DNA from: Micrococcaceae bacterium Sec5.1
GTDB taxonomy: Bacteria > Actinomycetota > Actinomycetes > Actinomycetales > Micrococcaceae
DNA: 64,000 nucleotides
Assembly: GCA_039636795.1 (NCBI GenBank)
Contig: CP143430.1
Span: forward strand, 930,001-994,000
Direction of reading: 5' to 3'
The notes below the pieces were generated by a model, which had not been told where the DNA came from, ran no database searches, and saw nothing but the letters and a program-made list of their open reading frames with translations. Every line of letters starts with the position of its first letter. Positions within the stretch are counted from its first letter, which is position 1. This document shows positions 43,395 to 52,691 of the stretch, one piece after another. The translations under genes were made by a program, and so were the position numbers.

Positions 43395-46295
43395 GTGGCT
43401 ACTAGGGCCAAATCCAACGGAGCTGATCTGGTGGGCCGGGAGGATGAACTGGCTGAACTCGAGGGTATGGTCGACGCCGTGCGCGCTGGAGCGTCCAGGA
43501 CGTTTATCGTGTCCGGCGACGCGGGTGTAGGCAAGACGGCATTGGTAGGGCAGATCTGTGCCACGGCTTCCCTGGATGTACTTGTTCTCAGTGGGGCAGC
43601 ACTGCCGCTGACGACACTTAAAGTGCCATTTCAGGCCCTCCGTTCGGCCTTCCACGGTGCAGCCCAGCTGGGGACGCCAGTGCCCTTCGGCAGTAACGCA
43701 ATGGTCGAAGCACGGGTGGAAAGTCCGCTTTTCGTTGACGAGTGGCTGACCACGCTCAGCAGTTCCAGACCCGTGCTCCTGGTGATCGATGATCTTCAGT
43801 GGTCCGACCCACAAACACTGGATATCCTGATGTTCCTCATCGCGGGGCCCGCAGACCGTTCGTTGGGCATTGTGGCCACTGTCCGTTCGGACATCCCGAC
43901 GGAAAACCAGCCTCTTGAGCGATGGATGACGGACATCCGCCGGCTGCCGAGCGTGGAACTCGTGACACTTCGGCCTCTGGACAGGCCGGCAACTGCTACC
44001 CAAATCTCCCGGCTGCTGGGTGTGCCTCCGCCCCAGTCCCTGGTTACGGAGGTATACGCGCACTCCGCCGGAAACCCTTACTTCACCCGACTCCTGATCG
44101 AGGGCATGAGAGCCAACGGCAGGCGGTTCGAGGACGGCTTTCCGCCGGATCTAAGGGGTGCCGTCCTCAGATCCTGGAAGGGCCTACCTAAAGCTGCGCA
44201 ACAACTGACTCGGATTCTGGCTATTGCCGGACGATCGGTAGACGCTGCTGAACTACGCACGGTTGCCAGGGGAACTATCGCCCAGGAAACAGTTTTGCCT
44301 ATGCTGCAGACAGCTGCGACCGCGGGGATCGTGGACCTGCTGCCAGACGGCACTTACTGGTTTCACCATCCACTCATCGCGGAGATGCTCGAGCAGGGCA
44401 TGGACGGCGAGGAGAGGCGCTCTTGGCATTCAGCTTTTGCCGATGCTTATGAGAACTCCTTGTCATTGGGACCACAGCGTACTTCCGGGACGATCGCCTC
44501 CTTGGCCGAACACCACTACCACGCTGAACGATGGGCGTCCGCCTATCAATGGACCGTTCGTGCAGCCACGGAATATGTCCACCTCGGAAACTGGGGTGAT
44601 GCCCTGCGAATGTTCCGTCGGGCAGTGGAGCTCACGGACAAAGCGGGCATGGTGCCGGAGATTCTCCGTGAACTCTGGGAGCAGGTCAGGAATGCCGCAT
44701 TCCGCTCCGGTGACCAGAAAGCTGAACTGGAAGCTTTGGAATCATTGATCTCACTCACCAAACCCACCGCCCAACCCTTGGAGACTGCTGCTTGGCTGGT
44801 GAGGCGGATGCACCTGTCGATGTCCACGGGAAGGTCTTTCTTTGATCTGGCGGAGATGGAGCGGGCGGTTCAGCTTTCTGCGGCTCATCCTCAAAGCTGG
44901 CAGCACGCGCTGGTTTTGGCAGAGTATACGCACGCTGCGCTGTGGCTTGACCGCGATGCCGGAGCCGAAGGCGCGGCACAGGCGCTTACGCTTGCCCGCC
45001 TGACAGGAAACCCCATACCCATGTCCTACGCGCTGACAGCCGCTGCAATGGTGGAGCTCTTCGCCAGGCACCCGGAGGAGGCTTTCAGCCTGGCAAAATC
45101 CGCAGCGGACGAGGCGCTCCGAGCCAAGGATTACTGGGGGTACCTCCATGCCGTGGCTTGGCTGGCCAACTCCCAGGAGAGCTGGATCAGCCAAGAGTAC
45201 GCGGACGTTCTCCACATCGCCCGCGAGGAACTTGCCAGACACGAGGCTCCCCACTCCTACATCTCCAAGATCGCAGCGGATGAAGCCGGCAGCTTCCTCG
45301 GAATTGGCTCCTGGCGCGAGGCGCAGACGGCCTTGCGTATCGCCATCAGCCTGGACCCTGGTCCAATGGGGGATGTGAGCGCCCGATTGACGGCGGCACG
45401 GCTGGATGCATTGCAAGGACGGACGCAGGATGCTTTTGTCCATTTAGCCCGCGCTGGAGAAGTGAATGACAACACTGAGGCCTATCTCAACCTCAACTTC
45501 GCGGCGATCCGTTCAGAGGTCCATGCTCTTGCCGGCCAGCCGGAGGCCTCGCTCGAAGCTGCCATGACTGGCGCCCTGCGCCCCGGACCACCACCTACCA
45601 TGTGCGAGTGGTTGCTGCCCTTGGCGGCCAGGGCTCTCGCCGATCTCGTCCAAAATGCCAAGGACGAAGGAACGCCAACCGCTGGATTTCTGTCCGAAGT
45701 GGTTCAACTTGAAGAGCGCTTTCCTCATGTTTTCAACGAGCCTGGAGAACAATCGGAGCTGTATCAACGCCAAGTATTTGCCTTCGAAAGCCTCTATGCC
45801 GCGGAACTTGGCCGTGCACGGGGAGATCACGCCAATGCCGATGCTTGGATTCACACTGCTGATGCCTGCAGGGACGCTTCCCTGGCTTGGGAACATGCCT
45901 ATGCATGCCAACGCGCCGCCGAATCGCTCCTCCTGCAGGGCCACAGCGCCAAGGCCCAAGCCTCGCAGATCCTCCGCAGGGGACTTCAACTGGCGCGCGA
46001 TCTTCAAGCCGTTCCCGTGCAGAGGGTTTTGGAGCAACTCGCTGACCAAGCCAAGATCTCGCTAACGCCCATCACACGGCCCAACCCTGAAGTCAGCAAC
46101 CGCCATGGGTTGACGGCACGCGAGGCAACCATCCTCGACTATGTCGTTGCAGGCAGAACCTACAGGGAGATTGCTGAATCGTTGTTTATCAGCGAGAAAA
46201 CGGTGAGTTCGCACATTTCCAGTCTTCTGCGGAAAACCGGCGCCTCCAATAAGTTTGATCTGGCACGGCTGGAGCGTAAGAAATCTGACGGATGA
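43395..46295 (+). CDS. LuxR-family regulator of the LAL (large ATP-binding) type
   Basis: 966 residues. N-terminal AAA/NACHT-like ATPase: LVGREDELAELEG, Walker A SGDAGVGKTAL (40-50), Walker B PVLLVIDDLQWSDPQTLDIL. The middle is alpha-helical TPR-like repeats. The C-terminal LuxR helix-turn-helix is LTAREATILDYVVAGRTYREIAESLFISEKTVSSHISSLLRKTGASNK. Such MalT-like proteins are ATP- and effector-dependent activators. Start is GTG 43395 with a weak upstream AAGG. It is bracketed by two inverted 32-bp repeat arrays and diverges from a small secreted protein gene, which is its most likely target. Confidence 0.9.
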   Translation: MATRAKSNGADLVGREDELAELEGMVDAVRAGASRTFIVSGDAGVGKTALVGQICATASLDVLVLSGAALPLTTLKVPFQALRSAFHGAAQLGTPVPFGSNAMVEARVESPLFVDEWLTTLSSSRPVLLVIDDLQWSDPQTLDILMFLIAGPADRSLGIVATVRSDIPTENQPLERWMTDIRRLPSVELVTLRPLDRPATATQISRLLGVPPPQSLVTEVYAHSAGNPYFTRLLIEGMRANGRRFEDGFPPDLRGAVLRSWKGLPKAAQQLTRILAIAGRSVDAAELRTVARGTIAQETVLPMLQTAATAGIVDLLPDGTYWFHHPLIAEMLEQGMDGEERRSWHSAFADAYENSLSLGPQRTSGTIASLAEHHYHAERWASAYQWTVRAATEYVHLGNWGDALRMFRRAVELTDKAGMVPEILRELWEQVRNAAFRSGDQKAELEALESLISLTKPTAQPLETAAWLVRRMHLSMSTGRSFFDLAEMERAVQLSAAHPQSWQHALVLAEYTHAALWLDRDAGAEGAAQALTLARLTGNPIPMSYALTAAAMVELFARHPEEAFSLAKSAADEALRAKDYWGYLHAVAWLANSQESWISQEYADVLHIAREELARHEAPHSYISKIAADEAGSFLGIGSWREAQTALRIAISLDPGPMGDVSARLTAARLDALQGRTQDAFVHLARAGEVNDNTEAYLNLNFAAIRSEVHALAGQPEASLEAAMTGALRPGPPPTMCEWLLPLAARALADLVQNAKDEGTPTAGFLSEVVQLEERFPHVFNEPGEQSELYQRQVFAFESLYAAELGRARGDHANADAWIHTADACRDASLAWEHAYACQRAAESLLLQGHSAKAQASQILRRGLQLARDLQAVPVQRVLEQLADQAKISLTPITRPNPEVSNRHGLTAREATILDYVVAGRTYREIAESLFISEKTVSSHISSLLRKTGASNKFDLARLERKKSDG

Positions 46296-46606
46296 CGTAC
46301 GACGACGGCGCGTGGCTAGTGCCGCCGTCGAACCTCAATGGGAGTTCCATGAGAGAACATAGGCCAGAAAGGGCGGATATGTGAGAGAGCATGCCTCAAA
46401 ATCGGCAGTTATGTGAGAGAACGTTGGGTTAAAAGGGTTGGTATGTGAGAGAGGGATTGGTGCGACATAATCCGCCACCGAACTAAATCCCGGTTAATTT
46501 TGTCCATTGACCTGCATAAATACCGCGGAGAGCACTACGATGAGCAACGACTCATCACTGAGTTTGGTCTCATTGCATCATTCACACCTAACCCCGGGGG
46601 AACACC
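46296..46606. other. intergenic region carrying the right repeat array
   Basis: 311 bases. The first half holds the repeat array at 46351-46460. The second half is AT-richer and includes the leader of the DUF805 gene (GGGGAACACC ribosome site at 46597-46606). An 101-codon ORF from about 46507 overlaps DUF805 in another frame and is not credited. Confidence 0.6.
46351..46460. repeat. 32-bp periodic repeat array, right copy (inverted)
   Basis: Cores GAGAGAAC, GAGAGAGC, GAGAGAAC and GAGAGAGG start at 46351, 46383, 46415 and 46447, exactly 32 bases apart; three of the four are preceded by ATGT. The 20 bases between cores vary (unlike the left array), though GTTnGGnnAAAA is partly kept. Orientation is opposite to the left array. 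Confidence 0.85.
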
Positions 46607-47101
46607 GTGAGTTACCAGCAACAGCCACAGCACACCCAGCCGTATGGCGCACAGACCGGCGAACCGCCGCTGTGGGCTCCCTACTATGGCGCACCCATTG
46701 GCGCCGCTGTAAAGCGTTTCTTCAAGAAGTACACCGCCTTCACGGGCCGTGCGAGCCGCAGCGAATACTGGTGGGTGGCCCTCGCTTTGGGTGTCATCGG
46801 CCTCGTGCTTGAGTTCATTTTCCTTGGCCTGGGCACTGCTGGCGCAACCGTTTCAGCTGACGGAACATTAGTGCCTGGAGGTGGCTTTGTCGTGGGCATA
46901 ATTTTGCTCGTCATTTTCGGCCTGGCAACGATCATTCCGTCCATTGCGCTGATCGTCCGCCGTCTGCACGATGGCAACTTCAGCGGCTGGCTCGCCCTCA
47001 TCGGTCTGGTTCCCTTCGTGGGTGGACTGGGCCTGCTGGTACTGATGCTCCTGCCGTCCAACCCGGCCGGCCAGCGTTTCGACCAGCCCAGCGGTTTCTA
47101 G
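46607..47101 (+). CDS. DUF805 membrane protein
   Basis: 164 residues: a Gln/Pro-rich cytosolic head (1-30), FFKKYTAFTGRASRSEYWWV typical of DUF805, and about four helices including IALIVRRLHDGNFSGWLALIGLVP, the family's conserved RRLHD-SGW motif. GTG start with GGGGAACACC in front. Function unknown. Followed by a strong terminator. Confidence 0.92.
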   Translation: MSYQQQPQHTQPYGAQTGEPPLWAPYYGAPIGAAVKRFFKKYTAFTGRASRSEYWWVALALGVIGLVLEFIFLGLGTAGATVSADGTLVPGGGFVVGIILLVIFGLATIIPSIALIVRRLHDGNFSGWLALIGLVPFVGGLGLLVLMLLPSNPAGQRFDQPSGF

Positions 47102-47128
47102 CAGCTCATGCACCCATAAGCACCATCT

Positions 47129-47161
47129 AAAAGGGGCGGCACGCCAAGTGCCGCCCCTTTT
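47129..47161. terminator. strong hairpin terminator
   Basis: AAAAGGGGCGGCAC (47129-47142) pairs perfectly with GTGCCGCCCCTTTT (47148-47161); T-rich on both strands. Confidence 0.88.
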
Positions 47162-47198
47162 CATTCCCCAACGCAGAGGTCCCTAACGAGGAGTTCCC

Positions 47199-48416
47199 AT
47201 GTCCACGAACACAACTCCGAAAAACATCAGACGTTGCGCCGTCATAGGCGGCGGGATTATCGGCGTGGCTGTGGCCCGGGAACTGGCCAACAAACTCGAC
47301 GGCGTCCAGGTCACGGTTTACGAGAAGGAAGACCAGCTCGCCAAGCACCAGACCGGCCACAACTCTGGTGTAGTCCATGCGGGCCTGTACTACGAGCCTG
47401 GCGAGTTGAAGGCAACGCTGTGCCGCAGGGGAGTTGCCCTCCTTCAGGAATTCTGCGCCGCCAAAGATCTGCCGTACGAGGCCTGCGGGAAGTTGGTGAT
47501 CGCCCAGACCCCCGAAGAATCGAAGCGACTGGAGGACATCTTCGCGCGGGCAACGGCCAATGGGGTGCCGGGCGCACGCATGCTGCGCGGCGACCAAATA
47601 CACGAGGTGGAGCCGAACGCCGTCGGGCTTTCTGCTTTGCACTCGCCGGAAACGGCGATCGTGGACTACAGGGCCATCACGAATGCGCTCGCCGACGACG
47701 TCCGTGAGGCGGGCGGGCAAATCCGGCTTGGACAGGAAGTCGCCTCACTGGAACAGCAGGGGATCGGCGTTGTGGTCCAAACGAAGGACGGAGGCGAGCA
47801 CTACGACCTTGTGGTGGCCTGCGCCGGGCTTCAATCGGACCGGTTGGCGAAAGCGACCGGGGAGTCCGCAACGCCGCGAATCGTTCCCTTCTTTGGGCAA
47901 TACTTCCTCCTCGGGAAGGAAACCCGCGCACAAGTGAGGGGCTTGATTTATCCTGTGCCGGACCCCAAGCATCCGTTCCTTGGCGTGCACCTGACCAAAA
48001 GGATCGATGGCGAAATGATGCTGGGCCCCAACGCATTCATCTCCTTGGGACGCGAGGCCTATTCCTGGAAGGACGTCGATCTGCGGGACGTTCTGAATTA
48101 CGCGCTGTTTCCAGGCTTCTGGAATTTTGCCCGCCAGAATGTGCCGTCGGCGGTTCGCGAATTCCAGACCGTCGTCAGTAAGAAGAAGTTCATCAAGGAG
48201 GCCGTACGCTTTGTTCCCTCATTGGAGGGTGCCACTATTCTTCCCGGCACACGCGGTGTCCGTGCCCAAGCCATGAACGCTGACGGTTCACTGGTGGATG
48301 ATTTTGTGATTTCACGACGCCGGGACACGGTTTTGGTGCGGAATGCACCGTCGCCGGGGGCTACGTCGTCGATGGCGATTGCGGAGTACATCGTGCAGCA
48401 GGCCTTGCGGGACTAA
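47199..48416 (+). CDS. lhgO: L-2-hydroxyglutarate oxidase/dehydrogenase
   Basis: 405-residue FAD-dependent DAO-family enzyme. FAD motif CAVIGGGIIGVAVARELA; LhgO signs are HQTGHNSGVVHAGLYYEPGE and KATLCRRGV, and VHLTKRIDGEMMLGPNAF. It oxidises L-2-hydroxyglutarate to 2-oxoglutarate with electrons to quinone or oxygen. ACGAGGAG lies upstream of the ATG. Single gene between terminator and gap. Confidence 0.9.
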   Translation: MSTNTTPKNIRRCAVIGGGIIGVAVARELANKLDGVQVTVYEKEDQLAKHQTGHNSGVVHAGLYYEPGELKATLCRRGVALLQEFCAAKDLPYEACGKLVIAQTPEESKRLEDIFARATANGVPGARMLRGDQIHEVEPNAVGLSALHSPETAIVDYRAITNALADDVREAGGQIRLGQEVASLEQQGIGVVVQTKDGGEHYDLVVACAGLQSDRLAKATGESATPRIVPFFGQYFLLGKETRAQVRGLIYPVPDPKHPFLGVHLTKRIDGEMMLGPNAFISLGREAYSWKDVDLRDVLNYALFPGFWNFARQNVPSAVREFQTVVSKKKFIKEAVRFVPSLEGATILPGTRGVRAQAMNADGSLVDDFVISRRRDTVLVRNAPSPGATSSMAIAEYIVQQALRD

Positions 48417-48867
48417 GCAGGCTTTGCAGGACTAAGCCCAGCAAAGGGGGAGTTAACAAGCCCGTGACGCCGCAGAAACCAGCCCCACATGACGCCCGGA
48501 TAACTTTGCCGCATGAAAGCATCCTGGTTGGCTAAACAATGCGCGAAGATCGGCTCCAAGATCGGCCAATGGATTGAGGCCGCATACGTCCTGGATTGCG
48601 TGGAACCGGCAAACGATCCCGGCGACCGAGGGGGTCACGGCCGGCCCGCCGATTGGACGTGGCTTCCGGCGCTTAGTGGGGTCACGGTTGCCAGTGCGCA
48701 GGCCATTCAATCCCACTCGGGAATGACCCGTCGTAACCCCTGAAGGTTGGCTTGAAAGCTGCTGAATGTTGTTTTGGGCACACTTTTCGTCCAACGCGGA
48801 TGCTATGCCCTAAACTGCTTCACTGAGGTGCCTGAAATGGCACTATGCAGCAACGAAAGCGAACCCA
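48417..48867. other. non-coding or degraded gap
   Basis: 451 bases. The sequence TGC-R-GGACTAAGC occurs twice (about 48406 and 48424) just after the lhgO stop. An 76-codon plus-strand ORF at 48513 has no ribosome site or recognised domain. The last 60 bases hold the leader of the DUF4193 gene. Confidence 0.5.
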
Positions 48868-49170
48868 ATGGCTACTGATTACGACGCGCCCCGCAAGACA
48901 GAAGAAGAGACTCCCGCGGACTCGCTTGAGGCTCTTCAGGCGTCCCGCGGCACCGGTGCCCAGACTGCAGTCATCGACATCGACGAAAACGACACCGCGG
49001 AAGGCATCGACCTCCCGGGCGCCGATCTTTCCGGTGAAGAACTGACCGTTGTGGTGGTACCTGAACAGTCTGACGAATTCACGTGTTCTTCCTGCTTCCT
49101 GGTCCGCCACAGGTCCCAGGTTGCCTTGGAAAAGAATGGCCTCAAGTACTGCAAGGACTGCGAAGGCTGA
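48868..49170 (+). CDS. DUF4193 zinc-ribbon protein
   Basis: 100 residues, MATDYDAPRKTEEETPADSL at the start, acidic middle (DIDENDTAEGIDLPGADLSGEEL) and a C-terminal zinc ribbon CSSC...CKDC. This is the highly conserved actinobacterial DUF4193 (about 100 residues). Function unknown; composition suggests a regulator or transcription-associated factor. Confidence 0.93.
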   Translation: MATDYDAPRKTEEETPADSLEALQASRGTGAQTAVIDIDENDTAEGIDLPGADLSGEELTVVVVPEQSDEFTCSSCFLVRHRSQVALEKNGLKYCKDCEG

Positions 49171-49465
49171 TCCCAGGCACTGCAAAACGTTCGAGCCCCG
49201 TCAGGCCAGAGAATGGTCGGAAGGGGCTTTTGCGTGTCCGCGGCGCTTTGTAACGCCCAGGTATCGTTATCTTCGATTACGAACCTAGGCATGGAGACCC
49301 GCAATAGAGTCCCTGAACAGGCACAAATGTCCTTTTCCATGACTCTCTTGTGACCACTCTGGAGTCGATTTAACGGTTGTGCGCCGAAGCGGCCACAACC
49401 CATCCAAACCGCCCAACGCGCTCCTACTGTTGAAGTATCAACTTCGCCTGAAGGGGGCACAAAAA

Positions 49466-50011
49466 ATGAGGAAATTTGGAGCGGGTTTGGCAGCAGTCCT
49501 TGCGGCTGCCGGACTCGGTCTGGTGGCACCGGGGCCAGCCTCGGCATCATCATATTGCGGGATCATGTGGGGCTCGCTGGCCAAGGCCGACGCCGACATG
49601 AGCTCTGCCAACGTCACCAACGTACGTACGGGCCAGCAGACCTGTTACGACCGCCTGGTGATCGACATGACCGGCAAGGTGGCCGGCTATTCAGTGCAGT
49701 ATGTCCCGGTTGTGGTTCAGGATGCTACCGGCTATCCCATCCCGGTGCTTGGTGATGCTGACCTGCAAGTGGTGGTGACGGCGCCGTCGTACAACCAGAA
49801 CAACCAGCCCACGTACGAGCCGGCGGCAAAGGCGGAACTGTCCAACGTGTCCGGTTACCAGACGTTCCGACAGGTAGTTTTCGCGGGCAGCTTTGAGGGA
49901 ACCACGAGCATCGGTTTGGGTGTCCGTGCCCGGCTTCCGTTCCGCGTCTTCACTTTGGACGGGCCCGACGGCGGTTCGCGCCTTGTGGTGGACGTCGCCC
50001 ACCGTTGGTGA
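49466..50011 (+). CDS. exported AMIN-like domain protein
   Basis: 181 residues with a Sec signal peptide (MRKFGAGLAAVLAAAGLGLV, cleavage near ASA|SS at about 27). Mature part is beta-rich: CYDRLVIDMTGKVAGYSVQYVP, GYQTFRQVVFAGSFEGTTSIGLGVRARLPFRVF and a final RLVVDVAHRW, the pattern of AMIN-like proteins that may bind cell-wall glycan. Two Cys are present. AAGGGGGC is about nine bases before ATG 49466. Confidence 0.82.
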   Translation: MRKFGAGLAAVLAAAGLGLVAPGPASASSYCGIMWGSLAKADADMSSANVTNVRTGQQTCYDRLVIDMTGKVAGYSVQYVPVVVQDATGYPIPVLGDADLQVVVTAPSYNQNNQPTYEPAAKAELSNVSGYQTFRQVVFAGSFEGTTSIGLGVRARLPFRVFTLDGPDGGSRLVVDVAHRW

Positions 50012-50038
50012 ATTGAGGGAAGTCCGCCAAAACCTACG

Positions 50039-50083
50039 AAAGCTGCCAGTTCGCCCGGATCATTCCGGCGAACTGGCAGCTTT
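50039..50083. terminator. bidirectional terminator
   Basis: AAAGCTGCCAGTTCGCC (50039-50055) and GGCGAACTGGCAGCTTT (50067-50083) form a perfect 17-bp stem between convergent genes. Confidence 0.85.
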
Positions 50084-50105
50084 CCAGCGATTTCTGGCTA
50101 ACGAG

Positions 50106-51653
50106 CTACTCGGGCACCACCAGGGCAGGGGTGTCCTTGCGGATGGTCTCTCCGCGGAAGAAGCCGGGACGGACGCGGGACATGATGAGCATGAATACCG
50201 CACCCAGGGCAAGGATTCCGATGCCGAGCACGAACACGAGCCCCACTCCGAAGATTTCCGAGCCACTTCCAAACTCCGGGGCCCAGCTGTCTACAGCGGT
50301 CTGCAGGAAGACAACGAACAGGCCGACCCCACCCAGCAGCGGGCAGAGGAGACGCAGGAAGAAGTTGCGGGCACTGGAGAACACGCTGTTCCGGAAGTAC
50401 CAAACACACGCGATGGCCGTGAGCCCATAGTAGAAGCAGATCATCAAGCCAAGGGCCAGGATGGTGTCGTTGAGGACGTTTTCACTGATCACGTGCATCA
50501 CGGCGTAGAAGCCGGCAGACAGGACGCCGGCCGCGACGGTGGCGAAGCCCGGCGTCGAGAACTTCTTGCTCATGTGGCTGAACCGCTCCGGCAGGGCGCC
50601 GTAGTGCGCCATGGCCAGCAGGCTGCGTGACGGCGAGGTGAACGTGGACTGCAGCGATGCGGCCGAGCTGGACAGGACCGCGAGGGACATGAGGATCGCG
50701 AACGGACCCATGACCGGTGACGCGAGGGCCGTGAACACGTTGGCGTGGTTTTCCTCGTTGTTCAGGCCGATTCCAGTGTCTCCGACGCCTGCGAACATCA
50801 TGGTGGCGATGGTGACCAGGAGGTAGATGCCCAGCACGATGATGGCGGTCAGGGTGCCTGCGAGGCCGGCGGTCTTCTTTCCGTTGGCGGTTTCCTCGTT
50901 CACTGTGAGGCAGACATCCCAGCCCCAGTAAACGAAGATCGACAGGGAGATGCCGGCGGCGATCTGGCCGAAGGTCTCGATCTTGGTGACATCGAACCAG
51001 TCCCAGCTGAACGGAATGGCGGTCTCGGAGGTGGACCAGTTGGCGAACGCCATGGCCACGAAGAGGCCAAGGACCAGCAGCTGGAAGCCCACCAGCCCAT
51101 ACTGGACGATCTTGGTGGTGTGCAGGCCGCGATAGCTGACCCACACCGCCAAGGCAACGAAGATGAAGCATGTGGCAACGTTCAGGACCTTGTTCGAGGC
51201 GAGGTCCGCGAGCTCGGGGGAGCCCGTAACCTGTGCCAGGAAGAGGTAGAAGAAGTCCACTGCGACGCCGGCCAGGTTGGACAGGACGATGATGTTGGCT
51301 GCGAGCAGGCCCCAGCCACCCATCCAGCCCACCCACGGACCGAAAGCTTTCGTGACCCATGTGAAGGTGGTGCCGCTGTCCGGGGAATCTGCGTTGAGTT
51401 CCCGATATGCCAGTGACACCAGGATCATCGGAATGAACCCGATAAGGAAGATCACGGGCAGTTGCAGCCCGGCTTCGTTGACGGTTGGACCGAGCGCGCT
51501 GGTAAGCGTATACGCCGGGGCGATGGTTGAAATGCCAAGAACGACGACGGCGAGGAGCCCCAACTGCCCCGTCTTCAGTCCCTTGCCGCTGATCTCGTGC
51601 GACGTGCCGGCCGGGCTGCTGCCTGAGGCCGTGCTACGGATTGTCTGGCTCAT
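50106..51653 (-). CDS. APC-family amino acid / polyamine permease
   Basis: 515 residues, about 12 helices (LGLLAVVVLGISTIAPAYTLTSALGP, SLAYRELNADSPDSGTTFTWVTKAFGP, GISLSIFVYWGWDVCLTVNEETANGKK). The Gly/Ser-rich first helix and the GTxFxW loop are APC family signs. It is 12 bases after the agmatine deiminase gene; AAAGGG in its ribosome site overlaps that stop and lies in GAAAGG/CCTTTC. Likely imports agmatine or exports/imports putrescine. Confidence 0.88.
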   Translation of the reverse strand: MSQTIRSTASGSSPAGTSHEISGKGLKTGQLGLLAVVVLGISTIAPAYTLTSALGPTVNEAGLQLPVIFLIGFIPMILVSLAYRELNADSPDSGTTFTWVTKAFGPWVGWMGGWGLLAANIIVLSNLAGVAVDFFYLFLAQVTGSPELADLASNKVLNVATCFIFVALAVWVSYRGLHTTKIVQYGLVGFQLLVLGLFVAMAFANWSTSETAIPFSWDWFDVTKIETFGQIAAGISLSIFVYWGWDVCLTVNEETANGKKTAGLAGTLTAIIVLGIYLLVTIATMMFAGVGDTGIGLNNEENHANVFTALASPVMGPFAILMSLAVLSSSAASLQSTFTSPSRSLLAMAHYGALPERFSHMSKKFSTPGFATVAAGVLSAGFYAVMHVISENVLNDTILALGLMICFYYGLTAIACVWYFRNSVFSSARNFFLRLLCPLLGGVGLFVVFLQTAVDSWAPEFGSGSEIFGVGLVFVLGIGILALGAVFMLIMSRVRPGFFRGETIRKDTPALVVPE

Positions 51654-51665
51654 GAAAGGCCCTTT

Positions 51666-52691
51666 CTAGATGGCCGTAGGCTGCTGCTGCGTAATGCAGT
51701 GGATGCCGCCGCCCCGGGCAAAGAGCTCCCGCGCGTCAACACTGACTACGCGGCGTCCGGGGTAGGCGTCGGCGAGGATGCGGAGTGCTTTCTCGTCCAT
51801 GGGGTCATTGAAACTGCATGCGATGACCCCTCCGTTGACCACGAGGTGGTTGATGTAGCTGTAGTCCACATACCCTTCGTCGTCGGTAAGGGTTTCCGGG
51901 GCGGGAACTTCGATGATGTTCCAGTCCCGGCCTGCTGCGTCATGGGTGGTGCGCAGGAAGTCGATGATTTCCCGGGAGACGTTGTAGTCCGGGTGTTCGG
52001 GGTTCTGCTGGGAGTGGACCAACAGGGTGCCGGGGCTCGGGATCGCTGCCACAATGTCCACGTGGCCGCGGGTACCGAATTTCTCCGAGTCACGGGTGAG
52101 GCCGCGGGGCAGCCAGACCACATGGGTGGCGCCGATGGTGCGGGCCAGTTCCCCCTCGATGTCCGCCTTGGTCAGGCCCGGGTTGCGGCCTTGGTCAAGT
52201 TGTACGGTCTCGGTGACCAGGACTGTGCCTTCGCCATCAACCTGGATGCCGCCACCTTCGTTGACGATGCCTGACGGGATGTGGTGGGCATCGGCGCGAG
52301 CGCTGATCTCCGCTGCGATGAGGGAATCCTTGTCCCATGTGGCCCAATCCTGGCCACCCCAACCGTTGAAGATCCAGTCCACGGCACCCAGCTGCTTGTT
52401 GGCATCAAGCACGAAGGACGGCCCGATGTCGCGCATCCAGGCATCATTGAGTTCAGCGGTCAGTACCTCGACGCGAGGGTCGAGGTAACGCGCGGCGGTG
52501 TCGACGTCGTCGGGGTGTACCACCATGGTGACCGGCTCGAACTCAAGGATGGCGTTGGCAACGGCAGCCCACGTGGACCGCGCAGCGTGAGCTTCTTCCG
52601 CGGTGTCACCCAAGGTGTAGCCACCAGTGGGGAAGGCCATCCAGACGCGGTCCTGGGGAGCGGTCTCGGACGGCATCCGCCAGGCGCTCAT
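51666..52691 (-). CDS. aguA: agmatine deiminase family protein
   Basis: 341-residue Porphyromonas-type peptidyl-arginine/agmatine deiminase. Active-site pieces: WMRDIGPSFV, VNEGGGIQVDGEGT, HVDI and the nucleophile Cys332 in GGGIHCITQQQP near the end. It turns agmatine into N-carbamoylputrescine. Start ATG 52691 overlaps the amidase stop as ATGA; a much longer in-frame reading (to 53129) would run inside the next gene. The symbol rests on domain and neighbourhood. Confidence 0.88.
   Translation of the reverse strand: MSAWRMPSETAPQDRVWMAFPTGGYTLGDTAEEAHAARSTWAAVANAILEFEPVTMVVHPDDVDTAARYLDPRVEVLTAELNDAWMRDIGPSFVLDANKQLGAVDWIFNGWGGQDWATWDKDSLIAAEISARADAHHIPSGIVNEGGGIQVDGEGTVLVTETVQLDQGRNPGLTKADIEGELARTIGATHVVWLPRGLTRDSEKFGTRGHVDIVAAIPSPGTLLVHSQQNPEHPDYNVSREIIDFLRTTHDAAGRDWNIIEVPAPETLTDDEGYVDYSYINHLVVNGGVIACSFNDPMDEKALRILADAYPGRRVVSVDARELFARGGGIHCITQQQPTAI

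Noticed and set aside
46507..46812. ORF of 101 codons before and across DUF805
   Set aside because: Overlaps the DUF805 frame; Arg/Trp-rich shadow composition.
48513..48743. 76-codon plus-strand ORF
   Set aside because: No ribosome site, no domain; the opposite strand is open as well, typical of random GC-rich sequence.
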